Below, one piece after another: positions 48,201-62,200 of a stretch of DNA of 64,000 nt. A program made the translations under genes and the position numbers. How positions within the stretch are numbered: the first letter of the stretch is position 1; every line of letters starts with the position of its first letter. This stretch comes from Aquilaria yunnanensis. Its lineage: Eukaryota > Streptophyta > Magnoliopsida > Malvales > Thymelaeaceae. Where the stretch lies: positions 33,825,001 to 33,889,000 of the forward strand of contig CM077594.1 of assembly GCA_039654915.1 (NCBI GenBank). The letters are read 5' to 3'. The notes below the pieces were generated by a model that was not told the origin of the DNA, ran no database searches, and saw nothing but the letters and a program-made list of their open reading frames with translations.

Positions 48201-49440
48201 CTTCGACGATAGAAGAGTTCCTGTCGTAGAGGATATTAGGAAATCACCGTAACCTTAAACTGCAATCAATTTTTCAAACACAGTCAATTTTCTCAAACGA
48301 TAGAAGGCTTCCTGTCATAGAGGTTCTAAGGAAATCTCCTTTATCTCAAACTTTAATCAATTTTTCAAACGTAGTCAATTTTTTGGAACGATAGGAGAGT
48401 TCCTGTCGTAGAGGTTCTAAGGAAATCTCCTTAACCTCAACCTTCAATAAATTTTTCCAACACAGTCAATTTCCTCCGACGATAGGAGAGTTCCTGTCGT
48501 AGAGGTTCTAAGGAAATCTCCTTAACCTCAAACTTCAATCAATTTTTCAAACACAGTCAATTTTGCCCAATCATCGGAGAGTTCCGATCGTACAGGTTCT
48601 TAGGAAATCTCCTTAACCTCAAACTTCAATAAATTTTTCAAACACAGTCAATTTTTCTCCAACGATAGCTGTGTTCCTGTAGTACAGATTCTAAGGAAAT
48701 CTCCTTAACCTCAAACTTTAATCAATTTTTGAAACGCAGTCAATTTTTTGGAACGATAGGAGAGTTCCTCTCGTAGATGTTCTAAGGAAATCTCCTTAAC
48801 CTCAAACTTCAATCAATTTTTTAAGCACAGTCAATTTTGTCCAACAGTCGGAGAGTTCCTGTCGTAGATGTTCTAAGGAAATCTCTTTAACCTCAAAGTT
48901 CAATCAACTTTTCAAACACAGTCAATTTTGTCCAACAATCGGAGAGTTCCTATTGTACAGGTTCTAAGGGAATCTCCTTAACCTCAAACTTTAATCAATT
49001 TTTCAAACGTAGTCAATTTTTTGTAATGATAGCAGAGTTCGTGTCGTAGAGGTTCTAAGGAAATCTCTTTAACCTCAAACTTCAATCCATTTTTCCAACA
49101 CAGTCAATTTTCTCCAACGATAGTAGAGTTCCTGTCGTAGAGGTTCTAAGGAAATCTCCTTAACCTTAAACTTTAATCAATTTTTCAAAAACAGTCAATA
49201 TTCTCATACGATAGAAGAGTTCTTGTCGTACAGGTTCTTAGGAAATCTCCTTAACCTCAAAATTCAATTAATTTTTGAAAGACAATCCATTTTTCTGCAC
49301 CGATAGGAGAGTTCCTGTGGTAGAGGTTATAAGGAAATGTCCTTAACCTCAAACTTGAAACAATTTTTCAACGACAGTGAATTTTTCTTCAACGATAGGA
49401 GAGTTTGTGTCGTAGAGGTTATAAGGAAATCTCATTAATC
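45291..49440. repeat. Irregular satellite stretch
   Basis: Mixed monomers with several GCTGAG-subtype units (near 45730, 46010 and 48668) and TTTTTTGGAACGATAG-subtype units (near 47930, 48390, 48760). A monomer near 47135-47150 has lost its middle part, joining AAATCTCCTG to CAATTATAGG. No clear long period and no other feature. Confidence 0.75.
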
Positions 49441-50990
49441 TCTAACTTCAATCAATTTTTGAAACACAGTCAATTTTTCTCCAACGATAGGAGGGTTCCT
49501 GTCGTACAGGTTCTAAGGAAATCTCCTTAACCTCAAACTTCAATCAATTTTTGAAACATAGTCAATTTTCTATAACGATAGGAGAGTTCCTGTCGTACAG
49601 GTTCTAAGGAATTCTCCATAACCTCAAACTTTATTTAATTTTTCAAACACAGTCAATTTTTATTGAATGATAGGAGAGTTCCGATCGTAGAGGTTATATG
49701 GAAATCTCCTTAACCTCAAACAGAGTCAAGTTTCTATCAAAGAGGTTGTAAGGAAATCTCCTTAACCTCAAACTCAATCAATTTTTCTTTAATTATAGGA
49801 GGGTTCCTGTCATAGAGGTTCTAAGGAAATCTCCTTAACCTTAAACTTCAATCAACTTTTCAAATAACGTCAGTTTTCTCGAACGATAGGAGAGTTCCTG
49901 TTGTAGAGATTCTAAGGAAATCTCCTTAACCTCAAACTTGAATCAAATTTTCAACCACAGTCAATTTTTCTTCAACGATAGAAGAGTCCTTCTCGTAGAG
50001 GTTATAAGCAAATCTCATTAACCTCAAACTTCAAATCAATTTTTCAAACACAGTCAATTTTCTCCAACGATAGGAGAGTTCCTCTCCTACAGCTTATAAG
50101 GAAATCTCCTTAACTTCAAACATGAATCAATTTTTCAAACACAGTCAATTTTCTCCAACGATAGGAGAGTTCCTGTCGTACAGGTTATAAGGAAATCTCC
50201 TTAACCCCAAACCTCAATCAATTTTTCAAACCCAGTCAATTTACACCAATGATAGGAGAGTTCCTGTCGTAGAGCTCGTAAGGAAATCTCCTGAACCTCA
50301 AACTTGAATTAATTTTTCAAACACAGTCAATTTTTCTTCAATGATAAGAGAGTTCCTGTCGTAGAGGTTCTAAGGAAATCTCCTTAACCTCAAACTTCAA
50401 TCAATTTTTCAAACACATTCAATTTTCTCGAATGATAGGAGAGTTCCCATCGTAAAGGTTCTAAGGAAATCTCCTTAACCTCTAACTTCAATCAATTTTT
50501 CAAACACAGTCAATTTTTCTCCAACGATAGGAGGGTTCCTGTCGTACAGGTTCTAAGGAAATCTCCTTAACCTCAAACTTCAATCAATTTTTGAAACACA
50601 GTCAATTTTCTATAACGATAGGAGAGTTCCTGTCGTACAGGTTCTAAGGAAATCTCCATAACCTCAAACTTTATTTAATTTTTCAAACACAGTCAATTTT
50701 TATTGAATGATAGGAGAGTTCCGATCGTAGAGGTTATAAGGAAATCTCCTTAACCTCAAACAGAGTGAAGTTTCTATCAAAGAGGTTGTAGGGAAATCTC
50801 CTTAACCTCGAACTCAATTAATTTTTCTTTAATTGTAGGAGGGTTCCTGTCATAGAGGTTCTAAGGAAATCTCCTTAACCTTAAACTTCAATCAACTTTT
50901 CAAATAACGTCAGTTTTCTCGAACGATAGGAGAGTTCCTGTTGTAGAGATTCTAGGGAAATCTCCTTAACCTCAAACTTGAATCAATTTT
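49441..50990. repeat. Repeated segment of about 510 bp, 1040 bp apart
   Basis: Positions 49441-49950 correspond to 50481-50990, with TCTAACTTCAATC at the start of each and the shortened CAGAGTCAAG (or CAGAGTGAAG) monomer at 49721 and 50761. Between them lies a different set of monomers. This is the first appearance, from the left, of the shortened cassette that characterises the rest of the window. Confidence 0.82.
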
Positions 50991-51110
50991 CCTCAAACAA
51001 TAGGAGAGTTCCTGTCATAGAGGTTTTAAGGAAATCTCCTTAACCTCAAACTTCAATCAATTTTTCAAACACAGTCAATTTTGTCCAACGATAGGAGAGT
51101 TCCTGTCGTA

Positions 51111-52330
51111 CAGCTTCTAAGGAAATCTCCTTAACCTCAAACTTCAATCAACTTCTCAAACACAGTCAATTTTTGATCAACGATAGGAGAGTTCCTGTCG
51201 TGGAGGTTATAAGGAAGTCACCTTAACCTCAAACTTCAATCAAATTTTCAAACACAGTCAATTTTCTCCAACGATAGAAGAGTTCCTGTCATAGAGGTTC
51301 TAAGGAATTCTCCTTAACTTCAAACTTTAATCAATTTTTCAAACGCTGTCAATTTTTTGGAACGATAGCAGAGTTCCTGTCGTAGAGGATCTAAGGAAAT
51401 CTCTTTAACCTCAAACTTCAATCAATTTTTCTAACACAGTCAATTTCCTCCAACGATAGGAGAGTTCCTGTCGTAGAGGTTCTAAGGAAATCTCCTTAAC
51501 CTCAAACTTCAATATATTTTTCAAAAACAATAAATTTTTTCAAAGCATAGGAGAGTTCCTGTCTTACAGGTTCTAAGGAAATCTCCTTAACCTCAAACTT
51601 CAATCAATTTTTCAGACACAGTTAATTTTGTCCAACGATCGGAGAGTTCCTGTCGTACAGGTTCTATGGAAATTTCCTTAACCTCAAACTTTAATCAATT
51701 TTTCAAACGCAGTCAATTTTTTGGAACGATAGCAGAGTTCCTGTCGTAGAGGTTCTAAGGAAATCTCCTTAACCTCAAACTTCAATCAATTTTTCAAACA
51801 CAGTCAATTTTTTCCAACGATAGGAGAGTTCCTGTCGTACAGCTTCTAAGGAAATCTCATTAACCTCAAACTTCAATCAACTTTTCAAACACAGTCAATT
51901 TTTGTTCAACGATAGGAGAGTTCCTGTCGTGGAGGTTATAAGGAAGTCACCTTAACCTCAAACTTCAATCAAATTTTGAAACACAGTCAACTTTCTCCAT
52001 CGATAGAAGAGTTCCTCTCATAGAGGTTCTAAGGAAATCTCCTTAACTTCAAACTTTAATCAATTTTTCAAACGCTGTCAATTTTTTGGAACGATAGCAG
52101 ACTTCCTCTCGTAGAGGATCTAAGGAAATCTCTTTAACCTCAAACTTCAATCAATTTTTCCAGCACAGTCAATTTCCTCCAACGATAGTAGAGTTCCTGT
52201 CGTAGAGGTTCTAAGGAAATCTCCTTAACCTCAAACTTCAATATATTTTTCAAAAACAATAAATTTTCTCAAACAATAGGAGCATTCCTGTCTTACAGGT
52301 TCTCAGGAAATCTCCTTAACCTCAAACTTC
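51111..52330. repeat. Eight-monomer tandem duplication, period 729 bp
   Basis: CAGCTTCTAAGG occurs at 51111 and 51840, and GATAGGAGAGTTCCTGTCG with TGGAGG at 51182 and 51911, both 729 bp apart. The two copies share rare variants such as AACGCTGTC with TTTTTTGGAACG and AAAAACAATAAATTTT. Similarity ends near 52330. Confidence 0.85.
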
Positions 52331-53241
52331 AATCAATTTTTCAGTCACAGTCAATTTTTTCCAACGATCGGAGAGTTCCTGTCATAGAGGTTATAAGGAA
52401 ACGTCATTAACCTCAAACTTGAATCAAATTTTCAACCACAGTCAATTTTTCTTCAACGATAGGAGAGTCCTTCTCGTAGAGGTTATAAGCAAATCTCATT
52501 AACCTCAAACTTCAAATCAATTTTTCAAACACAGTCAATTTTCTCCAACGATAGGAGAGTTCCTCTCCTACAGCTTATAAGGAAATCTCCTTAACTTAAA
52601 ACCTGAATCAATTTTTCAAACACAGTCAATTTTCTCCAACGATAGGAGAGTTCCTGTCGTACAGGTTATAAGGAAATCTCCTTAAGCCCAAACCTCAATC
52701 AATTTTTCAAACCCAGTCAATTTACACCAATGATAGGAGAGTTCCTGTCGTGGAGCTTCTAAGGAAATCTCCTGAACCTCAAACTTGAATTAATTTTTCA
52801 AACACAATCAATTTTTCGTCAATGATAGGAGAGTTCCTGTCGTAGAAGTTCTAAGGGAATCTCCTTAACCTCAAACTTCAATCAATTTTTCAAACACATT
52901 CAATTTTCTCAAATGATAGGAGAGTTCCTGTTGTAGAGGTTCTAAGGAAATCTCCTTAATCTCTAACTTCAATCAATTTTTCAAACACAGTCAATTTTTC
53001 TCCAACGATAGGAGGGTTCCTGTCGTACAGGTTCTAAGGAAATCTCTTTAAGCTCAAACTTCAATCAATTTTTGAAGCACAGTCAATTTTCTGTAACGAT
53101 AGGAGAGTTCCTGTCGTACAGGTTCTAAGGAAATCTCCATAACCTCAAACTTTATTTAATTTTTCAAACACAGTCAATTTTTATTGAATGATAGGAGAGT
53201 TCCGATCATAGAGGTTAAAAGGAAATCTCCTTAACCTCAAA

Positions 53242-56200
53242 CAGAGTCAAGTTTCTATCAAATAGGTTGTAAGGAAATCTCCTTAACCCCAAACTCAATC
53301 AATTTTTCTTTAATTATAGGAGGGTTCCTGTCATAGAGGTTCTAAGGAAATCTCCTTAACCTTACACTTCAATCAACTATTCAAATAACGTCAGTTTTCT
53401 CGAACGATAGGAGAGTTCCTGTTGTAGAGATTCTAAGGAAATCTCCTTAACCTCAAACTTGAATCAATTTTTCTCAAACAATAGGAGAGTTCCTGTCGTA
53501 GAGGTTTTAAGGAAATCTCCTTAACCTTAAACTTCAATCAATTTTTCAAACACAGTCAATTTTGTCCAACGATAGGAGAGTTCCTGTCGTACAGCTTCTA
53601 AGGAAATCTTCTTAACCTCAAACTTCAATCAACTTTTCAAACACAGTCAATTTTTGTTCAACGATAGGAGAGTTCCTGTCGTGGAGGTTAAAAGGAAGTC
53701 ACCTTAACCTCAAACTTCAATCAATTTTTCCAACACAGTCAATTTCCTCCAACGATAGGAGAGTTCCTGTCGTAGAGGTTCTAAGGAAATCTCCTTAACC
53801 TCAAACTTCAATATATTTTTCAAAAACAATAAATTTTTTCAAACGATAGGAGAGTTCCTATCTTACAGGTTCTAAGGAAATCTCCTTAACCTCAAACTTC
53901 AATCAATTTTTCAGACACAGTCAATTTTGTCCAACGATCGGAGAGTTCGTGTCGTACAGGTCCTATGGAAATTTCCTTAACCTCAAACTTTAATCAATTT
54001 TTCAAACGCACTCAATTTTTTGGAACGATAGCAGAGTTCCTGTCATAGAGGTTCTAAGGAAATCTCCTTAACCTCAAACTTCAATCAACTTTTCAAACAC
54101 AGTCAATTCTTTCCAACGATAGGAGAGTTCCTGTCGTTCAGGTTCTAAGGAAATCTCCTTAACCTCAAACTTTTATCAATTTTTCAAACACAGTCAATTT
54201 TTCTGCAGTGATAGGAGAGTTCTGTCGTAGAGGTTATAAGAAAATGTCATTAACCTCAAACTTGAATCAAATTTTCAACCACAGTCAATTTTTCTTTAAC
54301 GATGGGAAAGTCCTTCTCGTAGAGGTTATAAGCAAATCTCATTAACCTCAAACTTCAAATCAATTTTTCAAACACAGTCAATTTTCTCCAACAATAGGAG
54401 AGTTCTTGTCCTACAGCTTATAAGGAAATCTCCTTAACTTCAAACATGAATCAATTTTTCAAACACAGTCAATTTTCTCCAACGATAGAGAGTTCCTGTC
54501 GTACAGGTTATAAGGAAATCTCCTTAACCCCAAACCTCAATCAATTTTTCAAACACAGTCAATTTACACCCACGATAGGAGAGTTCCTGTCGTAGAGCTT
54601 CTAAGGAAAACTCCTGAACCTCAAACTTGAATTAATTTTTCAAACACAGTCAATTTTTCTTCAATGATAGGAGAGTTCCTGTCGTAGAGGTTCTAAGGAA
54701 ATCTCCTTAACCTCAAACTTCAATCAATTTTTCAAACACATTCAATTTTTTCGAATGATAGGAGAGTTCCCGTCGTAGATGTTCTATGTAAATCTCCTTA
54801 ATCTCTAACTTCAATCAATTTATCAAACACAGTCAATTTTTCTCCAACGATAGGAGGGTTCCTGTCGTACAGGTTCTAAGGAAATCTCCTTAACCTCAAA
54901 CTTCAATCAATTTTTGAAACACAGTCAATTTTCTACAACGATAAGAGAGTTCCTGTCGTACAGGTTCTAAGGAAATCTCCATAACCTCAAACTTTATATA
55001 ATTTTTCAAACACAGTCAATTTTTATTGAATGATAGGAGAGTTTCGATCGTAAAGGTTATAAGGAAATCTCCTTAACCTCAAACAGAGTCAAGTATCTAT
55101 CAAAGAGGTTGTAAGGAAATCTCCTTAACCTCAAACTCAATCAATTTTTCTTTAATTATAGGAGGGTTCCTGTCATAGAGGTTCTAAGGAAATCTCCTTA
55201 ACCTTAAACTTCAATCAACTTTTCAAATAACGTCAGTTTTCTCGAACGATAGGAGAGTTCCTGTTGTAGAGATTCTAAGGAAATCTCCTTAACCTCAAAC
55301 TTGAATCAATTTTCCTCAAACAATAGGAGAGTTCCTGTCGTAGAGGTTTTAAGGAAATCTCCTTAACCTCAAACTTCAATCAATTTTTCAAACACTGTCA
55401 ATTTTGTCCAACGATAGGAGAGTTCCTGTCGTACAGCTTCTAAGGAAATCTCATTAACCTCAAACTTCAATCAGCTTTTCAAACACAGTCAATTTTTGTT
55501 CAACGATAGGAGAGTTCCTGTCGTGGAGGTTATAAGGAAGTCACCTTAACCTCAAACTTCAATCAAATTTTCAAACACAGTCAATTTTCTCCAACGATAG
55601 AAGAGTTCCTGTCATAGAGGTTCTAAGGAAATCTCCTTAACCTCAAACTTTAATCAATGTTTCAAACGCCGTCAATTTTTTGGAACGATAGCAGAGTTCC
55701 TGTCGTAGAGGATCTAAGGAAATCTCTTTAACCTCAAACTTCAATCAATTTTTCCAACACAGTCAATTTCCTCCAACGATAGGAGAGTTCCTGTCGTAGA
55801 GGTTCTAAGGAAATCTCCTTAACCTCAAACTTCAATATATTTTTCAAAAACAATAAATTTTCTCAAACGATAGGAGAGTTCTTGTCTTACAGGTTCTAAG
55901 GAAATCTCCTTAACCTCAAACTTCTATCAATTTTTCAGACACAGTCAATTTTGTCCAACAATCGGAGAGTTCCTGTCGTACAGGTTCTATGGAAATTTCC
56001 TTAACCTCAAACTTTAATCAATTTTTCAAACGCTATCAATTTTTTGGAACGATAGCAGAGTTCCTGTCGTAGAGGTTCTAAGGAAATCTAATTAATCTCA
56101 AACTTCAATCAACTTTTCAAACACAGCCAATTTTGTCCAACGATAGGAGGGTTCCTGTCGTACAGGTTCTAAGGAAATCTCCTTAACCTCAAACTTCAAT

Positions 56201-59200
56201 CAATTTTTGAAACACAGTCAATTTTCTATAACGATAGGAGAGTTCCTGTCGTACAGGTTCTAAGGAAATCTCCATAACCTCAAACTTTATTTAATTTTTC
56301 AAACACAGTCAATTTTTATTGAATGATAGGAGAGTTCCGATCGTAGAGGATATAAGGAAATCTCCTTAACCTCAAACAGAGTCAAGTTTCTATCAAAGAG
56401 GTTGTAAGGAAATCTCCTTAACCTCAAACTCAATAAATTTTTCTTTAATTGTAGGAGTGTTCCTGTCATAGAGGTTTTAAGGAAATCTCCTTAACCTTAA
56501 ACTTCAATCAACTTTTCAAACAACGTCAGTTTTCTCGAACGATAGGAGAGTTCCTGTTGTAGAGATTCTAAGGAAATCTCCTTAACCTCAAACATTAATC
56601 AATTTTTCTCCAACAATAGGAGAGTTCCTGTCATAGAAGTTTTAAGGAAATCTTCTTAACCTCAAACTTCAATTAATTTTTCAAACACAGTCAATTTTGT
56701 CCAACGATAGGAGAGTTCTTGTCGAACAGCTTCTAAGGAAATCTCCTTAACCTCAAACTTCAATCAACTTTTCAAACACAGTCAATTTTTGTTCAACGAT
56801 AGGAGAGTTCCTGTCGTGGAGGTTATAAGGAAGTCTCCTTAACCTCAAAGTTCAGTCAAATTTTCAAACACAGTCAATTTTCTCCAACGATAGAAGAGTT
56901 CCTGTCATAGAGGTTCTAAGGAAATCTCCGTAACCTCAAACTTTAATCAATTTTTCAAACGCTGTCAATTTTTTGGAACGATAGCAGAGTTCCTGTCGTA
57001 GAGGATCTAAGGAAGTCTCTTTAACCTCAAACTTCAATCAATTTTTCCAACACAGTCAATTTCCTCCAACGATAGGAGAGTTCCTGTCGTAGAGGTTCTA
57101 AGGAAATCTCCTTAACCTCAAACTTCAATCTATTTTTCAAAAACAATAAATTTTTTCAAACGATAGGAGAGTTCCTGTCTTACAGGTTCTAAGGAAATCT
57201 CCTTAACCTTAAACTTCAATCAATTTTTCAGACACAGTCAATTTTGTCCAACGATCGGAGAGTTCCTGTCGTACAGGTTCTATGGAAATTTCCTTAACCT
57301 CAAACTTTAATCAATTTTTCAAACACACTCAATTTTTTGGAACGATAGCAGAGTTCCTGTCATAGAGGTTCTAAGGAAATCTCCTTAACCTCAAACTTCA
57401 ATCAACCTTTCAAACACAGTCAATTTTGTCCAACGATAGGAGAGTTCCTGTCGTTCAGGTTCTAAGGAAATCTCCTTAACCTCAAACTTTAAACAATTTT
57501 TCAAACACAGTCAATTTTTCTGCAGCGATAGGAGAGTTCCTGTCGTAGAGGTTATAAGAAAATATCATTAACCTCAAACTTGAATCAAATTTTCAACCAC
57601 AGTCAATTTTTCTTCAAGGATAGGAGAGTCCTTCTCGTAGAGGTTATAAGCAAATCTCATTAACCTCAAACTTCAAATCAATTTTTCAAACACAGTCAAT
57701 TTTCTCGAACGATAGGAAAGTTCCTGTCCTACAGCTTATAAGGAAATCTCCTTAACTTCAAACATGAATAAATTTTTCAAACACAGTTAATTTTCTCCAA
57801 CGATAGGAGAGTTCCTGTCGTACAGGTTATAAAGAAATCTCCTTAACCCCAAACCTCAATCAATTTTTCAAACACAGTCAATTTACACCAACGATAGGAG
57901 AGTTCCTGTCGTAGAGCTTCTAAGGAAAACTCCTGAACCTCAAACTTGAATTAATTTTTCAAACACAGTCAATTTTTCTTCAATGATAGGAGAGTTCCTG
58001 TCGTAGAGGTTCTAAGGAAATCTCCTTAACCTCAAACTTCAATCAATTTTTCAAACACATTCAATTTTCTCGAATGATAGGAGAGTTCGTGTCCTACAGC
58101 TTATAAGGAAATCTCCTTAACTTCAAACATGAATCAATTTTTCAAACACCGTCAATTTTCTCCAACGATAGGAGAGTTCCTGTCGTACAGGTTCTAAGGA
58201 AATCTCCATAACCTCAAACTTTATTTAATTTTTCAAACACAGTCAATTTTTATTGAATGATAGGAGAGTTCCGATCGTAGAGGTTATAAGGAAATCTCCT
58301 TAACCTCAAACAGAGTCAAGTTTCTATCAAAGAGGTTGTAAGGAAATCTCCTTAACCGCAAACTCAATCAATTTTTCTTTAATTATAGGAGGGTTCCTAT
58401 CATAGAGGTTCTAAGGAAATCTCCTTAACCTTAAATTTCAATCAACTTTTCAAATAACGTCAGTTTTCTCGAACGATAGGAGAGTTCCTGTTGTAGAGAT
58501 TCTAAGGAAATCTCCTCAACCTCAAACTTTAATCAATTTTCCTCAAACAATAGAAGAGTTCCTTTCGTAAAGGTTTTAAGGAAATCTCCTTAACCTCAAA
58601 CTTCAATCAATTTTTCAAACACAGTCAATTTTGTCCAACGATAGGAGAGGTCCTGTCGTACAGCTTCTAAGGAAATCTCCTTAACCTCAAACTTCAATCA
58701 ACTTTTCGAACACAGTCAATTTTTGTTCAACGTTATGAGAGTTCCTGTCGTGGAGGTTATAAGGAAGTCACCTTAACCTCAAACTTCAATCAAATTTTCA
58801 AACACAGTCAATTTTCTCTAACGATAGAAGAGTTCCTGTCATAGAGGTTCTAAGGAAATCTCCTTAACCTCAAACTTTAATCAATTTTTCAAAAGCTGTC
58901 AATTTTTTGGAACGATAGCAGAGTTCCTGTCGTAGAGGATCTAAGGAAATCTCTTTAACCTCAAACTTCAATCAATTTTTCCAACACAGTCAATTTCCTC
59001 CAACGATAGGAGAGTTCCTGTCGTAGAGGTTCTAAGGAAATCTCCTTAACCTCAAACTTCATTATATTTTTCAAAAACAATAAATTTTCCCAAACGATAG
59101 GAGAGTTCTTGTCTTACAGGTTCTAAGGAAATCTCCTTAACCTCAAACTTCAATCAATTTTTCAGACACAGTCAATTTTGTCCAACGATCGGAGAGTTCC

Positions 59201-62200
59201 TGTTATACAGGTTCTATGGAAATTTCCTTAACCTCAAACTTTAATCAATTTTTCAAACGTACTCAATTTTTTGGAACGATAGCAGAGTTCCTGTCATAGA
59301 GGTTCTAGGGAAATCTAATTAACCTCAAACTTCAATCAACTTTTCAAACACAGTCAACTTTGTCCAACGATAGGAGAGTTCCTGTCGTTCAGGTTCTAAG
59401 GAAATCTCCTTAACCTCAAACTTTAATCAATTTTTCAAACACAGTCAATTTTTCTGCAGCGATAGGAGAGTTCCTGTCGTAGAGGTTATAAGGAAATGTC
59501 ATTAACCTCAAACTTGAATCAAATTTTCAACCACAGTCAATTTTTCTTCAACGATAGGAGAGTCCTTCTCGTAGAGGTTATAAGAAAATCTCGTTAACCT
59601 CAAACTTCAAATCAATTTTTCAAACACAGTCAATTTTCTCAAACAATAGGAGAGTTCCTGTTCTATAGCTTATAAGGAAATCTCCTTAACTTCAAACATG
59701 AATCAATTTTTCAAACACAGTCAATTTTTTCCAACGATAGGAGAGTTCATGTCATACAGGTTATAAGGAAATCTCCTTAACCCCAAACCTCAATCAATTT
59801 TTCAAACACGGTCAATTTACACCAATGATAGGAGAGTTCCTGTCGTAGAGCTTATAAGGAAAACTCCCGAACCTCAAACTTGAATTAATTTATCAAACAC
59901 AGTCAATTTTTCTTCAATGATAGGAGAGTTCCTGTCGTAGAGGTTTTAAGGAAATCTCCTTAACCTCAAACTTCAAATAATTTTTCAAACACATTCAATT
60001 TTCTCGAATGATAGGAGAGTTCCCGTCCTAGAGGTTCTAAGGAAATCTCCTTAATCTCTAACTTCAATCAATTTTTCAAACACAGTCATTTTTTCTCCAA
60101 CGATAGGAGGGTTCCTGTCGTACAGGTTCTAAGGAAATCTCCTTAACCTCAAACTTCAATCAATTTTTGAAACACAGTCAATTTTCTATAACGATAGGAG
60201 AGTTCCTGTCGTACAGGTTCTAAGGAAATCTCCATAACCTCAAACTTTATTTAATTTTTCAAACACAGTCAATTTTTATTGAATGATAGGAGAGTTCCGA
60301 TCGTAGAGGTTATAAGGAAATCTCCTTAACCTCAAACAGAGTCAAGTTTCTATCAAAGAGGTTGTAAGGAAATCTCCTTAACCTCAAACTCAATAAATTT
60401 TTCTTTAATTGTAGGAGTGTTCCTGTCATAGAGGTTCTAAGGAAATCTCCTTAACCATAAACTTCAATCAACTTTTCAAACAACGTCAGTTTTCTCGAAC
60501 GATAGGAGAGTTCCTGTTGTAGAGATTCTAAGGAAATCTCCTTAACCTCAAACATTAATCAATTTTTCTCAAACAATAGGAGAGTTCCTGTCGTAGAAGT
60601 TTTAAGGAAATCTTCTTAACCTCAAACTTCAATTAATTTTTCAAACACAGTCAATTTTGTCCAACGATAGGAGAGTTCCTGTCGAACAGCTTCTAAGGAA
60701 ATCTCATTAACCTCAAACTTCAATCAACTTTTCAAACACAGTCAATTTTTGTTCAACGATAGGAGAGTTCCTGTCGTGGAGGTTATAAGGAAGTCTCCTT
60801 AACCTCAAACTTCAATCAAATTTTCAAACACAGTCAATTTTCTCCAACGATAGAAGAGTTCCTGTCATGGAGGATCTAAGGAAATCTCCTTAACCTCAAA
60901 CTTTAATCAATTTTTCAAACGCTGTCAATTTTTTGGACCGATAGCAGAGTTCCTGTCGTAGAGGATCTAAGGAAGTCTCTTTAACCTCAAACTTCAATCA
61001 ATTTTTCCAACACAGTCAATTTCCTCCAACGATAGGATAGTTCCTGTCGTAGAGGTTCTAAGGAAATCTCCTTAACCTCAAACTTCAATCTATTTTTCAA
61101 AAACAATAAATTTTTTCAAACGATAAGAGACTTCCTGTCTTACAGGTTCTAAGGAAATCTCCTTAACCTCAAACTTCAATCAATTTTTCAGACACAGTCA
61201 ATTTTGTCCAACGATCGGAGAGTTCCTGTCGTACAGGTTCTATGGAAATTTCCTTAACCTCAAACTTTAATCAATTTTTCAAACACACTCAATTTTTTGG
61301 AACGATAGCAGAGTTCCTGTCATAGAGGTTCTAAGGAAATCTCCTTAACCTCAAACTTCAATCAACTTTTCAAGCACAGTCAATTTTGTCCAACGATAGG
61401 AGAGTTCCTGTCGTTCAGGTTCTAAGGAAATCTCCTTAACCTCAAACTTTAAACAATTTTTCAAACACAGTCAATTTTTCTGTAGCGATAGGGGAGTTCC
61501 TGTCGTAGAGGTTATAAGAAAATATCATTAACCTCAAACTTGAATAAATTTTCAACCACAGTCAATTTTTCTTCAAGGATAGGAGAGTCCTTCTCGTAGA
61601 GGTTATAAGCAAATCTCATTAACCTCAAACTTCAAATCAATTTTTCAAACACAGTCAATTTTCTCGAACGATAGGAGAGTTCCTGTCCTACAGCTTATAA
61701 GGAAATCTCCTTAACTTCAAACATGAATAAATTTTTCAAACACAGTTAATTTTCTCCAACGATAGGAGAGTTCCTGTCGTACAGGTTATAAGGAAATCTC
61801 CTTAACCCCAAACCTCAATCAATTTTTCAAACACAGTCAATTTACACCAACGATAGGAGAGTTCCTGTCGTAGAGCTTCTAAGGAAAACTCCTGAACCTC
61901 AAACTTGAATTAATTTTTCTAACACAGTCAATTTTTCTTCAATGATAGGAGAGTTCCTGTCGTAGAGGTTCTAAGGAAATCTCCTTAACCTCAAACTTCA
62001 ATCAATTTTTCAAACACATTCAATTTTCTCGAATGATAAGAGAGTTCCTGTCCTACAGCTTATAAGGAAATCTCCTTAACTTCAAACATGAATCAATTTT
62101 TCAAACACCGTCAATTTTCTCCAACGATAGGAGAGTTCCTGTCGTACAGGTTCTAAGGAAATCTCCATAACCTCAAACTTTATTTAATTTTTCAAACACA